From the NCBI RefSeq assembly GCF_002954775.1, contig NZ_KZ672952.1, positions 1 through 64,000 on the forward strand: a DNA stretch of 64,000 nt, read 5' to 3'. Positions within the stretch are counted from its first letter, which is position 1. Every line of letters begins with the position of its first letter. This document shows, piece after piece, positions 54,207-62,641 of this stretch. Under the pieces are notes generated by a model, which was given only the letters and a program-made list of their open reading frames with translations, did no database searches and was not told the DNA's origin. Source of the DNA: Streptomyces geranii. Its GTDB lineage: Bacteria; Actinomycetota; Actinomycetes; Streptomycetales; Streptomycetaceae. A program made the translations under genes and the position numbers.

Positions 54207-57119
54207 TCACACCTCCTCCACGAAGACGGCGTCGTTCTTGTCCACCTGCGCGGCCGCGGCCGCCGCGGCGACCTCCTCCTCCCTGATCGGTGCCAGTTGC
54301 GTGCCCGGTGGCAGAAGGATCTCCTTCTCTTGGACAGCGGCGGAGAACGGAGCGATGTCGCGGGCGTACTTGCCGGCCAGCCTGGCGACGATCAGAAGAC
54401 CCCTGCCCGCGCCGCCCCGCAACGTGTCGGCGATCTTCTTCTCTCGGCTGAAGCTGAGGAGGTGTCGAAGCCGCCTGCTCTTCGTCCACGCCGCCCGCGC
54501 CCACCGAAGTCCCATGCCCGCGCTCGCCTTCTCACCCCGGAACACCATGACGGGCTTCGACTCCTTGCCGACCTTCGGCAGTTGCTGAAGTGCGTCGTAG
54601 GCCATGTCCGTCTGCCAGGCGATCTCCTCGTACAGGCCCCGCTTCAGCGACGGAAGCTCGCGCCAGTACCTCTTCCAGTTCCGCCGCTCGAAGTTCTCCG
54701 ATATGAGCGCCTTCGGCATCTTCGTCTTGTAGGACATGGGACTGCTCCGTCCCTGGCTCACGATTTTCCTGACCTGACGCCGGAACAGCAGATTCCCCAG
54801 CAGGCGTTTGCCCGGATTCCGGGAACGACGATATTTCATGGCGTCGTTCAGTAGCGGGAAGAGTGGGCCCGACCACGCGCTCAACGCCTGTTGATGCCTC
54901 TTGGACAGAAGACGCCGGAAGTCGTCGACGGTGAGTTCGTGCTCCGTTCGATACGCGTCGACGACCTCTTTCAGCGCCCCAAGCCTGGTCTTCTCCGTCT
55001 CCCATTCGTGTCGCGCCTGCTCCTGCTCGGGCGTCAACCCCGTGTCGAAGTTAAGCGAGGCAAAGAACTTCGCGCGCATCTCGTTGAATTTCCCAAGATC
55101 CGGGTCACTGACGTATTTGTCGAGAACGGCATGCGCCGTCTTGAACCAGTCGGATTCCTGTTCGACTATCCGGCCGGAACCCATCGCGTCGTCGTACAGG
55201 CGGTCGTGAGGCAGTACCCCGTCGCCCGCTGTCGCACGCACATCGCCGATCTCCGGCTTTCCGGGAAGGCTCTGGTAGGCGTCGACGAACGTGAACTCGG
55301 AACTCGACGGGTCACGGCCACCGATCATGACACCCGCGATCCCGGCACCACGCTCGATCTCGAACAGCGTGTGGTCCCCGCCGGGCAGCATCCAGGCCAT
55401 CAGCGCGCCCAGGAACGTCTCCTGCTGCTGCGGGCTGAGGCCGATGAGTCTCGCGGCCCGGAGCATCCTGGCCGTGGTCGCCGAGATACCCGTCTGCACC
55501 GGGATCCCGAAGGAACCGACCCACCGTGACCAGCGGTTGGAGATCCCTCGGTACGCGACCGATCCCTCCCGCCAGGGCAGGGGCTGATCGGCCCCCAGCC
55601 GCTCGCCCTCCGCCAGCTCCCCCTCCTGCCGCAGGTGTTGTTCGACAAAGTGACGCTCCAGGACGCCGAGGGGTGCGCCCGCCTCGGCATAGAACTTCGG
55701 CGTCCTGGGCCGCACGTCTTTCTCGGCGATCCTGCGGCGTCGACGCACGCTCGCCCCAAAAGTGAACGACTGGAACCATGGCGACGCGGACAGTGCCGTG
55801 AGGTTGCCCGTCGCGAACGGGTCCTTGGCGAACATCTTCATCACCGCGGACGCGGCACGCCGACGGCGGCTCCTCAACCACCGGCCGACGCGCAGCAGTT
55901 CTTCCCGCTGCTCCGTACTCCCGGGGTCGGCGTCGCGGTCGCCCCCTTCCGGCATCGCGGCCGGTGTCGTGGGAAATGCCCGCTCCACCGCACCCGAGAT
56001 GATCTGGTTCTGGAGAGTGTCGACGGATCCGGCGGTGTCCGGGAGGGGATTGCCGTTGTAATAGGCGGCGTTGAAGAAGGCCGTCATCAGTTCGCGGACG
56101 TTGCCATCGCCGAGCAGTTCCTTGTATGTGGCGCCCACCTGATGGGGCGTCCCGACCTGCCCGGCGGACGTCACGTCGTTGCGGAAGAACACCTTCTTCG
56201 CGCGCTCCTCGGCCGCCTCCTGCACATCGGCGTCCGGATCGTCCTTCGCCAACTCCTTTTTGATGACGAGACTGAGGGTGCCCTTCAGCTTATCGACGGC
56301 GAGCGCGGCGAGTGCTCTGGTTTCAGGGTCGTTGAAGTAGTGGGCACCGACCTTGGCTTCGAAATCCCGGACGTACTCGTCCGCCTTGGCCTTGTTGCGG
56401 CCCCCGTGGAACACCTGGAAGCCCAGGGGTGCCCGGTACGGGGCGGCCAGCCGTTGCACCGACGGGGCTGCCCGCTGCGCCACTCCCGACGACGGTGCGC
56501 CCGCGCCCTGCCGGACCGCGCCCTGCTGAATGGTGTGCGTCAGCTCGTGAGCCAGGAGCGCGTCGCCGGCGGTGGTCCCCGGCCGGTACTCGGCACGGCG
56601 AACGAACACGTCCGAGCCCACCGTGAAGGCTCGCGCCCCCAAGGACTCGCTCAGCCGGTCCGACTCGCTGCCCACATGCACGCGCACGCCGCTCAGATCC
56701 GCGCCCGACACACCTTCCATCCGCCGCCGGATCCCCTCCGGCACCGGATGCCCGCCCCCACGCAACCGGTCCACCGCGCCCGTCACCGCCGGATCCGCCA
56801 CACCGGCGCTCGCGACCGGTACACCGTCACCCGCGTCCGCGTCGCCTCGGGGGGACGCCTGGGCCCGGCGCAACGACGTGCCCGTGACCCGTTCCGCGAT
56901 CCGATCGGCCTCCCGTTCCAGCGGATCGTCAACGGGACCCACGTCGAGCGCCGTCTGAATCATGCGCTGAACGTGGCGGTTGCCGAACCGGCGATGCAGG
57001 TCCGCCACAGCATTCTGAGAACCGTCCGGCCCCCGGCCACGGGCTGGGGAACCCGTACGTCCCTCGTGCTGCTCCGGTCCGCGGGCAGGGTCGTGCCGCG
57101 GAGCCGACGAGAACGGCAT
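54207..57119 (-). CDS. eCIS cargo toxin: DUF4157 leader plus ADP-ribosyltransferase
   Basis: 970 residues; ATG 57119 with AGGAGGAGACGG upstream. Domain order: disordered N-terminus with L-H-R-R-F-G-N-R-H-V (about 41-50) and D-P-L-E-R-E-A-D-R-I-A (65-75); eCIS core DUF4157 (about 118-200) with G-A-D-L-S-G-V-R-V-H and H191-E-L-T-H195; a middle region with V-A-Y-R-G (R524) and G-I-S-A-T-T-A-R-M; and a C-terminal ART domain (about 780-970). The ART triad is readable: R861 in V-F-R-G, S889-F-S891, and E931-K-E933 followed by I-L-L-P-P-G. The R-S-E class with E-x-E typically modifies arginine. It is probably loaded into the particle as effector; loading and target are inference. Confidence 0.8.
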   Translation of the reverse strand: MPFSSAPRHDPARGPEQHEGRTGSPARGRGPDGSQNAVADLHRRFGNRHVQRMIQTALDVGPVDDPLEREADRIAERVTGTSLRRAQASPRGDADAGDGVPVASAGVADPAVTGAVDRLRGGGHPVPEGIRRRMEGVSGADLSGVRVHVGSESDRLSESLGARAFTVGSDVFVRRAEYRPGTTAGDALLAHELTHTIQQGAVRQGAGAPSSGVAQRAAPSVQRLAAPYRAPLGFQVFHGGRNKAKADEYVRDFEAKVGAHYFNDPETRALAALAVDKLKGTLSLVIKKELAKDDPDADVQEAAEERAKKVFFRNDVTSAGQVGTPHQVGATYKELLGDGNVRELMTAFFNAAYYNGNPLPDTAGSVDTLQNQIISGAVERAFPTTPAAMPEGGDRDADPGSTEQREELLRVGRWLRSRRRRAASAVMKMFAKDPFATGNLTALSASPWFQSFTFGASVRRRRRIAEKDVRPRTPKFYAEAGAPLGVLERHFVEQHLRQEGELAEGERLGADQPLPWREGSVAYRGISNRWSRWVGSFGIPVQTGISATTARMLRAARLIGLSPQQQETFLGALMAWMLPGGDHTLFEIERGAGIAGVMIGGRDPSSSEFTFVDAYQSLPGKPEIGDVRATAGDGVLPHDRLYDDAMGSGRIVEQESDWFKTAHAVLDKYVSDPDLGKFNEMRAKFFASLNFDTGLTPEQEQARHEWETEKTRLGALKEVVDAYRTEHELTVDDFRRLLSKRHQQALSAWSGPLFPLLNDAMKYRRSRNPGKRLLGNLLFRRQVRKIVSQGRSSPMSYKTKMPKALISENFERRNWKRYWRELPSLKRGLYEEIAWQTDMAYDALQQLPKVGKESKPVMVFRGEKASAGMGLRWARAAWTKSRRLRHLLSFSREKKIADTLRGGAGRGLLIVARLAGKYARDIAPFSAAVQEKEILLPPGTQLAPIREEEVAAAAAAAQVDKNDAVFVEEV

Positions 57120-57267
57120 CCGTCTCCTCCTGAACTGGCAGTCGACTCGCCGCCGCCGACTCGCCCCTCCCGTACTCCCGACCACAACACGCCGCAGAAC
57201 GACAGGATTCAGACGGCGCGGCATCCCGTCACTGATACACGGCGGGTGTCTCCACGGCGCCTGCCAC

Positions 57268-57420
57268 GGCGTCTCCGGGGCCAGGAACGCACCCGCCAAA
57301 GCGATGTCACGGATGCCGCCCCCGGGAAGACCGACCTGCCGGGCGAGCAGGTCCAGGTCCAGCCTCCCGTCCAGGAGAGCCTCCTTGGGCCGGCCCCGCT
57401 CCGAGACGCGGCGCCGGCGT
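57268..57420 (-). pseudogene. Relic of an eCIS AAA+ ATPase C-terminus
   Basis: The minus strand reads PKEALLDGRLDLDLLARQVG, then L-P-G-G-G-I-R-D-I-A-L-A-G-A-F-L-A. This closely matches the ATPase of this locus (PKEAPLDGSIDPDLLARQID, then L-P-G-G-N-I-R-N-I-A-L-A-G-A-F-L-A) over about 48 residues. Nothing else of an ATPase is present. It lies between the two cargo genes. Confidence 0.8.
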
Positions 57421-57487
57421 CAGTGCGCGCCTGCGGCCTTGGTGGCCTCGCGGGACGCGCGGGTGTGCCCACCGCGCCCGGCAGCGG

Positions 57488-58822
57488 TCACCACCGCCAC
57501 GTTGTCCATACATCTCTCTGGCGGTCGTTGGCGGTCTCCCCGTCGAGACGTGGCGACCGCCAACCGGGCCCCGCCCCTTGTCCGGTCACAGTGAGTCCGC
57601 TGGAACCGTCCGGCCTCACCCTGGTCGGGTTCCCGGCCGCGTCGTAGCGGACACGGGTCCCGTATCCCACCCTCCAGTCGAACCAGTCCAGCAGGATGAC
57701 CGCGTGCGACGTGTTGTGCCGCACCGCGAGCCAGCTTCGGAACTGGTCCTCGCCACCGGTCCCGACCAGCCGCTGCTCCTCGCCGTCCTGCGTCACCGTC
57801 AATGGTGAACGCGTCCACGGCGAGTCCTGCATGCTGGTGGACCGCGTACTCTGAGCCGCCTCCTGGAACCTCCTCGGCCGGTCGTTCATCCACGGCTGCC
57901 GGCCCACCTTGCTGTCCTGGGCGGGCAGGTCACTGACCGTGTCCTTGTACAACACCCGCCGACTCCGTGACGTGGGATCGGTCGGCTTGTAGTAGAACTT
58001 CCTCGTCGACTTGAAGACTGTTTGCAGGAACCCGACCGAATAGGCGCCGACGAGCTCGGCCGGACCCGTCGCCGTGACATCCCCCTCGATACGGAAGCCC
58101 GTCCATCCGCCCCGATTGCCCCCGATGACTCCCACACCGAGTTGGTCTCCGTTCGGCTCGACGACAAGGTCGCGCACCGCCGCCCCGTTGTGTGTCACGT
58201 CGGCCGATTCGAACCTGACCGTGTCGTCCGCCGCGTCGGCCGTGGTTCCGGCTCTGCGACAGGGACGCCAGGGCAGTACGGGACCGTCCGTCGTGGTGTA
58301 CCGCGTCCGTCCCTTGACCGCACGCGAACTCTGGGGACCCGCCCCCGACAACCGGGCCGTGGCACGCCGCCCACCAGCGCGGGGCACGACACCGACCGAC
58401 GTGGCACCGCGTACGCCGTCCAGGCCGTACCCGCCGCGGTCGGCGAACACGGCAGCGCCCTTGGCGGACGCTCCCGGCCCGGTCCAGCCACCGCCGCGGG
58501 CAACGACATCGCGCACCGTCGCCGTACCCGCGTCCACGTCCCGCCTGCCGTGAGGGTGCTGGACCGTGTCAGGTGTGTGCCGCGCCGACCGTTCGACCGC
58601 ACCGGGCGACTGCCGGTCCGTCTCACTCTCAAGCGAATGATCGGCATGACCGGCGTTCAGCCTCGCCTGGACGGCACCCCGCGCGCGGTGATTCCCGTAC
58701 CGCCGTTGCAGGTTCAGCGCCCCGTCGCGGGGGTGTGCGGGGCGGCGGCCCCGCGACGCGGATCCTTCGGTGGTGGCCGGTGCCTTCGGCACCGGAGTGA
58801 CCTCACTCTCACGAACGCGCAT
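57488..58822 (-). CDS. Putative eCIS cargo with degenerate DUF4157-like leader
   Basis: 444 residues; ATG 58822 overlaps the ATPase gene by 14 nt and follows AAGGA. The N-terminal half keeps traces of the eCIS leader: L-N-L-Q-R-R-Y-G-N-H-R, S-L-E-S-E-T-D, V-R-D-V-V-A-R-G-G-G and G-Y-G-L-D-G-V-R. The H-E-L-T-H segment is gone. The C-terminal half (about 205-444, with F-L-Q-T-V-F-K-S-T-R-K-F-Y-Y and W-L-A-V-R-H-N-T-S-H) is an unrecognised globular domain. It may be a second effector or a decaying one. It lies directly after the ATPase, a common position for cargo genes. Confidence 0.6.
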   Translation of the reverse strand: MRVRESEVTPVPKAPATTEGSASRGRRPAHPRDGALNLQRRYGNHRARGAVQARLNAGHADHSLESETDRQSPGAVERSARHTPDTVQHPHGRRDVDAGTATVRDVVARGGGWTGPGASAKGAAVFADRGGYGLDGVRGATSVGVVPRAGGRRATARLSGAGPQSSRAVKGRTRYTTTDGPVLPWRPCRRAGTTADAADDTVRFESADVTHNGAAVRDLVVEPNGDQLGVGVIGGNRGGWTGFRIEGDVTATGPAELVGAYSVGFLQTVFKSTRKFYYKPTDPTSRSRRVLYKDTVSDLPAQDSKVGRQPWMNDRPRRFQEAAQSTRSTSMQDSPWTRSPLTVTQDGEEQRLVGTGGEDQFRSWLAVRHNTSHAVILLDWFDWRVGYGTRVRYDAAGNPTRVRPDGSSGLTVTGQGAGPGWRSPRLDGETANDRQRDVWTTWRW

Positions 58823-61800
58823 GCGAGGCGTCCTTTCCGGTCGTCGAACCGGTGCCGAACTCTCCGGTGGTCAGGATCTTGCCCATCTTCTGGTACTCGC
58901 GCCGCGTCGCCCGCAGCAGATGACCCATCGTCACCATCCCGCCGTCCGCGGCGGCGAGGAACGCCCCCGCCAGGGCGATGTTGCGGATGTTGCCCCCGGG
59001 CAGGTCGATCTGCCGGGCGAGCAGGTCCGGGTCGATACTTCCGTCCAGGGGAGCCTCCTTGGGCCAGACCTGCTCCCAGATGCGCCGACGGTCCTCGACG
59101 CCGGGGACGGGGAAGTCGATGGTGACGTGCAGGCGGCGGATGAAGGCATCGTCGAGGTTCTTGCGCAGGTTGGTGGCCAGCACGACCACCCCCTCGTGCT
59201 GCTCCATCCGCTGCAACAGATAGCTGGTCTCCAGGTTGGCGTACTTGTCGTGGGCGTCTCGGACCTGGGAACGCTTGCCGAACAGGGCGTCGGCCTCGTC
59301 GAAGAAGAGGACGGCGTTGCTGGTGGCGGCCTCGGCGAAGATTCGGGAGAGGTTCTTCTCCGTCTCGCCGATGTACTTGCTGACCACGGTCGACAGGTCG
59401 ATCTTGTAGAGGTCCAGGCCGAGTTCGTGGGCCAGGACGTCGGCGGCCATGGTCTTGCCGGTGCCGGACGGACCGGCGAACAGCACGGCCAGCCCCCGCC
59501 CGTTGGCCAGCTTGCGCTCGAAACCCCAGGACTCGTACACCAGAGCCCGGTAGCGCACCTGGTCGGCGACCTCCCGTAACTGCTCCATCCGGTCGGCGGG
59601 CAGCACGATGTCGTCCCAGCCGTAGTGCGGCGTGATCCGCTGGGCCAGCTCGGCCAGTTTGCGGTTGGACTGCAGGCGACACGCCGTGTACAGGTCGTCC
59701 TGGGTGATCAGGGGCGCGCCGGGTGCGCGGGCGTGCGCCAGGTTGCGGGCGGTCGCCGCGGCGTCCCGGATCTGGCCGCCGCTCAGCCTGAACTTCCCGG
59801 AGACGGCGGCCAGATCCAGCGTCGGCCGGTCCGTCCCGTCGAGCACGTCGAGTGCGGACTCCCAGAGGCGGAGCCGCTCGTCGTAGCCGGGAGCGGGGAA
59901 CTCCAGCCGTACGAAGGTGATGCCGCCCGGCGGGTCGGACGGTTCCCACGCGGTGTTCCCGGCCAGGAACGCCGGGGCGGGGTGGGCCGCCAGTGCGGAC
60001 AGCAGCAGGGACAGCCGGGGGCGGGCCTGTTCGCCGAGGAGGGCGTCGATGTCCTCCCAGTACATGACCGCGCCCTGCAACCGTGCCTCCCGGTCTACGA
60101 GAGCGACCAGTGCCGCGAACTCCTCCGTGGGGCGCTCGGCCAGCAGGTCGGCGGACACCACCAGCAGCGGAGCGTTCCAGCGCAGGGAGCAGGCGGACGC
60201 GGCGCTCTGTTTGCCGACGCCGTACGGCCCCTGGCAGTAGACGACGAGGCCGTCGTCGGCGTGCTCGCTCAGCCGGGTCAGTGACGCGCCGAACTCCGCG
60301 GGAAAGTGCAGGTCGTCGAGTGTGCCGGCCGGTGCGACGAGCCGTGCGTACGGCCGCAGTCGCCCGTCCGGCTCGTCGTCCTCCAGCAGGAATCCGGCGA
60401 TCCTCGGGTCCAGCCGGACCGTGTTGCCCAGCAGGGAGTGCGTCGACGCGGCGGAGTCCTCCGTGAGCGTGACGAGACGGTGCCTGACCAGCGGCGCCGA
60501 CGGCGCGAACCGGGTCCGTGCGGCGGCCCGCTCCGCGTGGTCGGCGCTCACCATGTCGAGGGCGAGGCCGACGGTGGGCAGCCGTCGGGTCATGTCGTCG
60601 TGCAGATAGCCGTAGAGCCGCTCGTACCGGCGGTCCATCTCCGGGGCCAGGCACATCACGAGGACGTCGACGTCCACCGGGTGCAGGTCGAACAGCCCGG
60701 CCAGCCCGACCAGCCTCAGGCTCACACCGTCACGCACGCTCTCGGCCACGCGTACGGCGATCTCGGCCGACAGCCTGTCCAGCTCCGCCCCCGTCTCCGG
60801 TTCGCCGTCGGCGGGCGGAGCGTCGAGCGTGCCGTCCAGCAGCGCGTCCACCTCGGCTTCCGTGATGTACAACGCGGAGAACTCGTCGGTGGGCTCCCGG
60901 TGGGATCGCCGGGCTCTCCGGACCTGTCTGCCCAGCAGTACGTCGAAGCGGGCGAGTTCGGCCAGCAGGTGCTGGGTCGAGTCGGTGTAGCGCGGACCAC
61001 TCATGCTGCCTCGTCCCCCGCCCGGGATGTCCTCCCGCGCCTCGGCCAGGTTGTGCTCGGTCTGTCTTCGCCCTCGTGCCAGGGGGCCGCCCCGAGTCCG
61101 GCCGTCCGAGTCGGACGGACCGACCGACCGCACTCGAACGGATTCGACCGGCGCGGTCTCATGCGGAGACCGGGATCGTTGCACCGGGATCATGCCGACG
61201 AGCACCGGATCCAGGTGCGTACGCGGTTCGTCGGGGCCGGATCCCCCGCTCGGCAGATCGCGCGTCGGCGGGCCGGACACCACCGGCCGGACACCGCCCG
61301 GCCAGATGTTCTCTGCGCGGTCGGCCCGGATGTGCTCGTAGAGGACCGTCGTGTCCGCCGAGGGGCCCACCCCGAACTCCTGGTCGACCACCGATGCGCA
61401 CCGCTCGTACTGGCGGAGCGCCGCGGTACGGTCGCCGGCGGCGTAGTGCAGCCGCATCAGCTGTCGGTGGGTGTGCTCCCGGGCCGCGTCCTGGCGCAGG
61501 ACGGCCTGCCCGAAGCCAACTCCCTTGGCGTAGAGTCCGCGTGCCTCGCAGTGGCCCATCAGCTGGTCCAGCATCGCCAGATGGGCGTGTCTCAGCCGGT
61601 CCCGGTCGTGGCCGCACCAGTCGTGGTACCACGCGGCGAGCAGGTCCCCCCGGTAGAGGTCGAGCGCGTACTCCACCGCCCTCGCCTGATCGTCGGAGAG
61701 CGCGTGCCCGGGTGTGTCACGGACCGCCGCGTAGCTCTCCTCGAACGCGTCCACGTCCAGCCAGCAGGCCGCGGCAGGGTTGACACGGATGCTGTGGGGA

Positions 61801-62081
61801 TCGACGACGACGACCTCACCGGCCCCGCCCTGATCGTCCGACCCGTCCTGGAGGGTCGTGTTGAGCCGCCACAGGGTCTGGCGCAGGTACTTGCGGGCGA
61901 CACCGGGCTCGGTGTCCGGCCACAGCAGCTCCGAGATCACTTCACGGGTGTGGATGCGGTCGCGGTGAATCAGCAAGTAGCAGAGCAGTTCGAGGGCCTT
62001 GCCCGGCGGGGCGGTCAGGGGTCGGCCACTCCGCTGGAGCGCGATCTCACCGAACAGCCTCACCTGTATGCCGTGCACCAC
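58809..62081 (-). CDS. SARP/BTAD regulator fused to eCIS AAA+ ATPase (Afp15-like)
   Basis: 1,090 residues in one uninterrupted frame from GTG 62081 (GAGGGAGATAC upstream). Residues 1-85 form an OmpR-like winged helix (L-L-C-Y-L-L-I-H-R-D-R-I-H-T-R-E-V), 90-250 a BTAD helical domain, the layout of SARP activators. After a Pro/Arg/Ser linker (about 260-355) comes the ATPase: a degenerate P-loop domain (G-P-Y-G-V-G-K-Q, about 615-622; W-E-D-I-D) and a complete one (Walker A G-P-S-G-T-G-K-T near 868; Walker B L-F-F-D-E-A-D near 925; Arg finger I-R-R-L-H). An internal ATG at 61004 (GACGAGGCAGC before it) would give a free 731-residue ATPase, the usual size. Afp15-type ATPases act in particle maturation or cargo loading. 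Confidence 0.85.
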   Translation of the reverse strand: MVHGIQVRLFGEIALQRSGRPLTAPPGKALELLCYLLIHRDRIHTREVISELLWPDTEPGVARKYLRQTLWRLNTTLQDGSDDQGGAGEVVVVDPHSIRVNPAAACWLDVDAFEESYAAVRDTPGHALSDDQARAVEYALDLYRGDLLAAWYHDWCGHDRDRLRHAHLAMLDQLMGHCEARGLYAKGVGFGQAVLRQDAAREHTHRQLMRLHYAAGDRTAALRQYERCASVVDQEFGVGPSADTTVLYEHIRADRAENIWPGGVRPVVSGPPTRDLPSGGSGPDEPRTHLDPVLVGMIPVQRSRSPHETAPVESVRVRSVGPSDSDGRTRGGPLARGRRQTEHNLAEAREDIPGGGRGSMSGPRYTDSTQHLLAELARFDVLLGRQVRRARRSHREPTDEFSALYITEAEVDALLDGTLDAPPADGEPETGAELDRLSAEIAVRVAESVRDGVSLRLVGLAGLFDLHPVDVDVLVMCLAPEMDRRYERLYGYLHDDMTRRLPTVGLALDMVSADHAERAAARTRFAPSAPLVRHRLVTLTEDSAASTHSLLGNTVRLDPRIAGFLLEDDEPDGRLRPYARLVAPAGTLDDLHFPAEFGASLTRLSEHADDGLVVYCQGPYGVGKQSAASACSLRWNAPLLVVSADLLAERPTEEFAALVALVDREARLQGAVMYWEDIDALLGEQARPRLSLLLSALAAHPAPAFLAGNTAWEPSDPPGGITFVRLEFPAPGYDERLRLWESALDVLDGTDRPTLDLAAVSGKFRLSGGQIRDAAATARNLAHARAPGAPLITQDDLYTACRLQSNRKLAELAQRITPHYGWDDIVLPADRMEQLREVADQVRYRALVYESWGFERKLANGRGLAVLFAGPSGTGKTMAADVLAHELGLDLYKIDLSTVVSKYIGETEKNLSRIFAEAATSNAVLFFDEADALFGKRSQVRDAHDKYANLETSYLLQRMEQHEGVVVLATNLRKNLDDAFIRRLHVTIDFPVPGVEDRRRIWEQVWPKEAPLDGSIDPDLLARQIDLPGGNIRNIALAGAFLAAADGGMVTMGHLLRATRREYQKMGKILTTGEFGTGSTTGKDASHARS

Positions 62082-62160
62082 GTATCTCCCTCGAACCACA
62101 CGCCCTGGCCGGCACTCGGACGGCACCCGCGCAGCGACGCCAAAGCGATCCGATTGCCGC

Positions 62161-62187
62161 CAACTCCCTCTGTGCTAAAGGGAGTTG
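62161..62187. promoter_or_regulatory. Perfect inverted repeat upstream of the SARP-ATPase gene
   Basis: CAACTCCCT-N9-AGGGAGTTG, centred about 93 bp before the GTG of the SARP-ATPase. It could be an operator or form an RNA hairpin. The 18-nt start-to-start spacing is not the 11-bp phasing of typical SARP direct repeats, so another regulator (for example the XRE protein) is a fair candidate. Confidence 0.5.
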
Positions 62188-62473
62188 AGAGTGTCCCATG
62201 GAACATGCAAGTCCTTCACGCTTTCCACACGGCGCGCCGCTCGCCGGAAGCCGACGGTCGTCGTCCGCTCGGCAGGCCGGAGACGTCGCCGATCGACGAC
62301 CTGCCGCGTGTCCACCACAGGGACCCGCCCGCGGGCCACTCGCTCCGGATGCCGCCGCCCACCCCGTCGCTGCGCCCCACAGGAACCCCGACCCTTCAGA
62401 CAGGTTCTGCGCTTGCCCCGCGGTCGCGTCCAGAACGACAGCCCCCCGCCATGCGGGCGCTTGCAGCCGCACG

Positions 62474-62514
62474 ATGACTTCAGTCACAATTTGCGGGTCA
62501 CCACCATGACTTCA
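62474..62514. promoter_or_regulatory. Direct repeat ATGACTTCA upstream of the XRE/TPR gene
   Basis: Two exact copies of ATGACTTCA, 62474-62482 and 62506-62514, 32 bp apart (about three helical turns) in an AT-richer patch with GTCAC motifs between. The spacing fits a protein binding the same DNA face twice. Confidence 0.4.
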
Positions 62515-62641
62515 TGACAGCGCATCAGTCAACCCTCAGATTTCCGGAGGCCGGGCCGGGAACGCGCGCGCCGGGGCCGTCATGGAAGGCTGCGAGGTAC
62601 CCGCGCCTGCGCGGAGCCCTATGTCTCAGTGAGGAGCTCTC

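Larger units (their letters stand above)
62082..62641. promoter_or_regulatory. Divergent regulatory region, SARP-ATPase / XRE regulator
   Basis: 560 bp between divergent starts with no convincing gene. It contains a perfect 9-bp inverted repeat at 62161-62187 and a 9-bp direct repeat at 62474/62506 (separate entries), and AT-richer patches around 62465-62540. Promoters for both genes must lie here; exact -10/-35 boxes were not assigned. Confidence 0.6.

Noticed and set aside
55635..57647. 670-residue plus-strand open frame
   Set aside because: Antisense to the DUF4157-ART toxin; no domain and no ribosome site.
60306..62477. 723-residue plus-strand open frame
   Set aside because: Antisense to the SARP-ATPase, which has both P-loops in the other strand.
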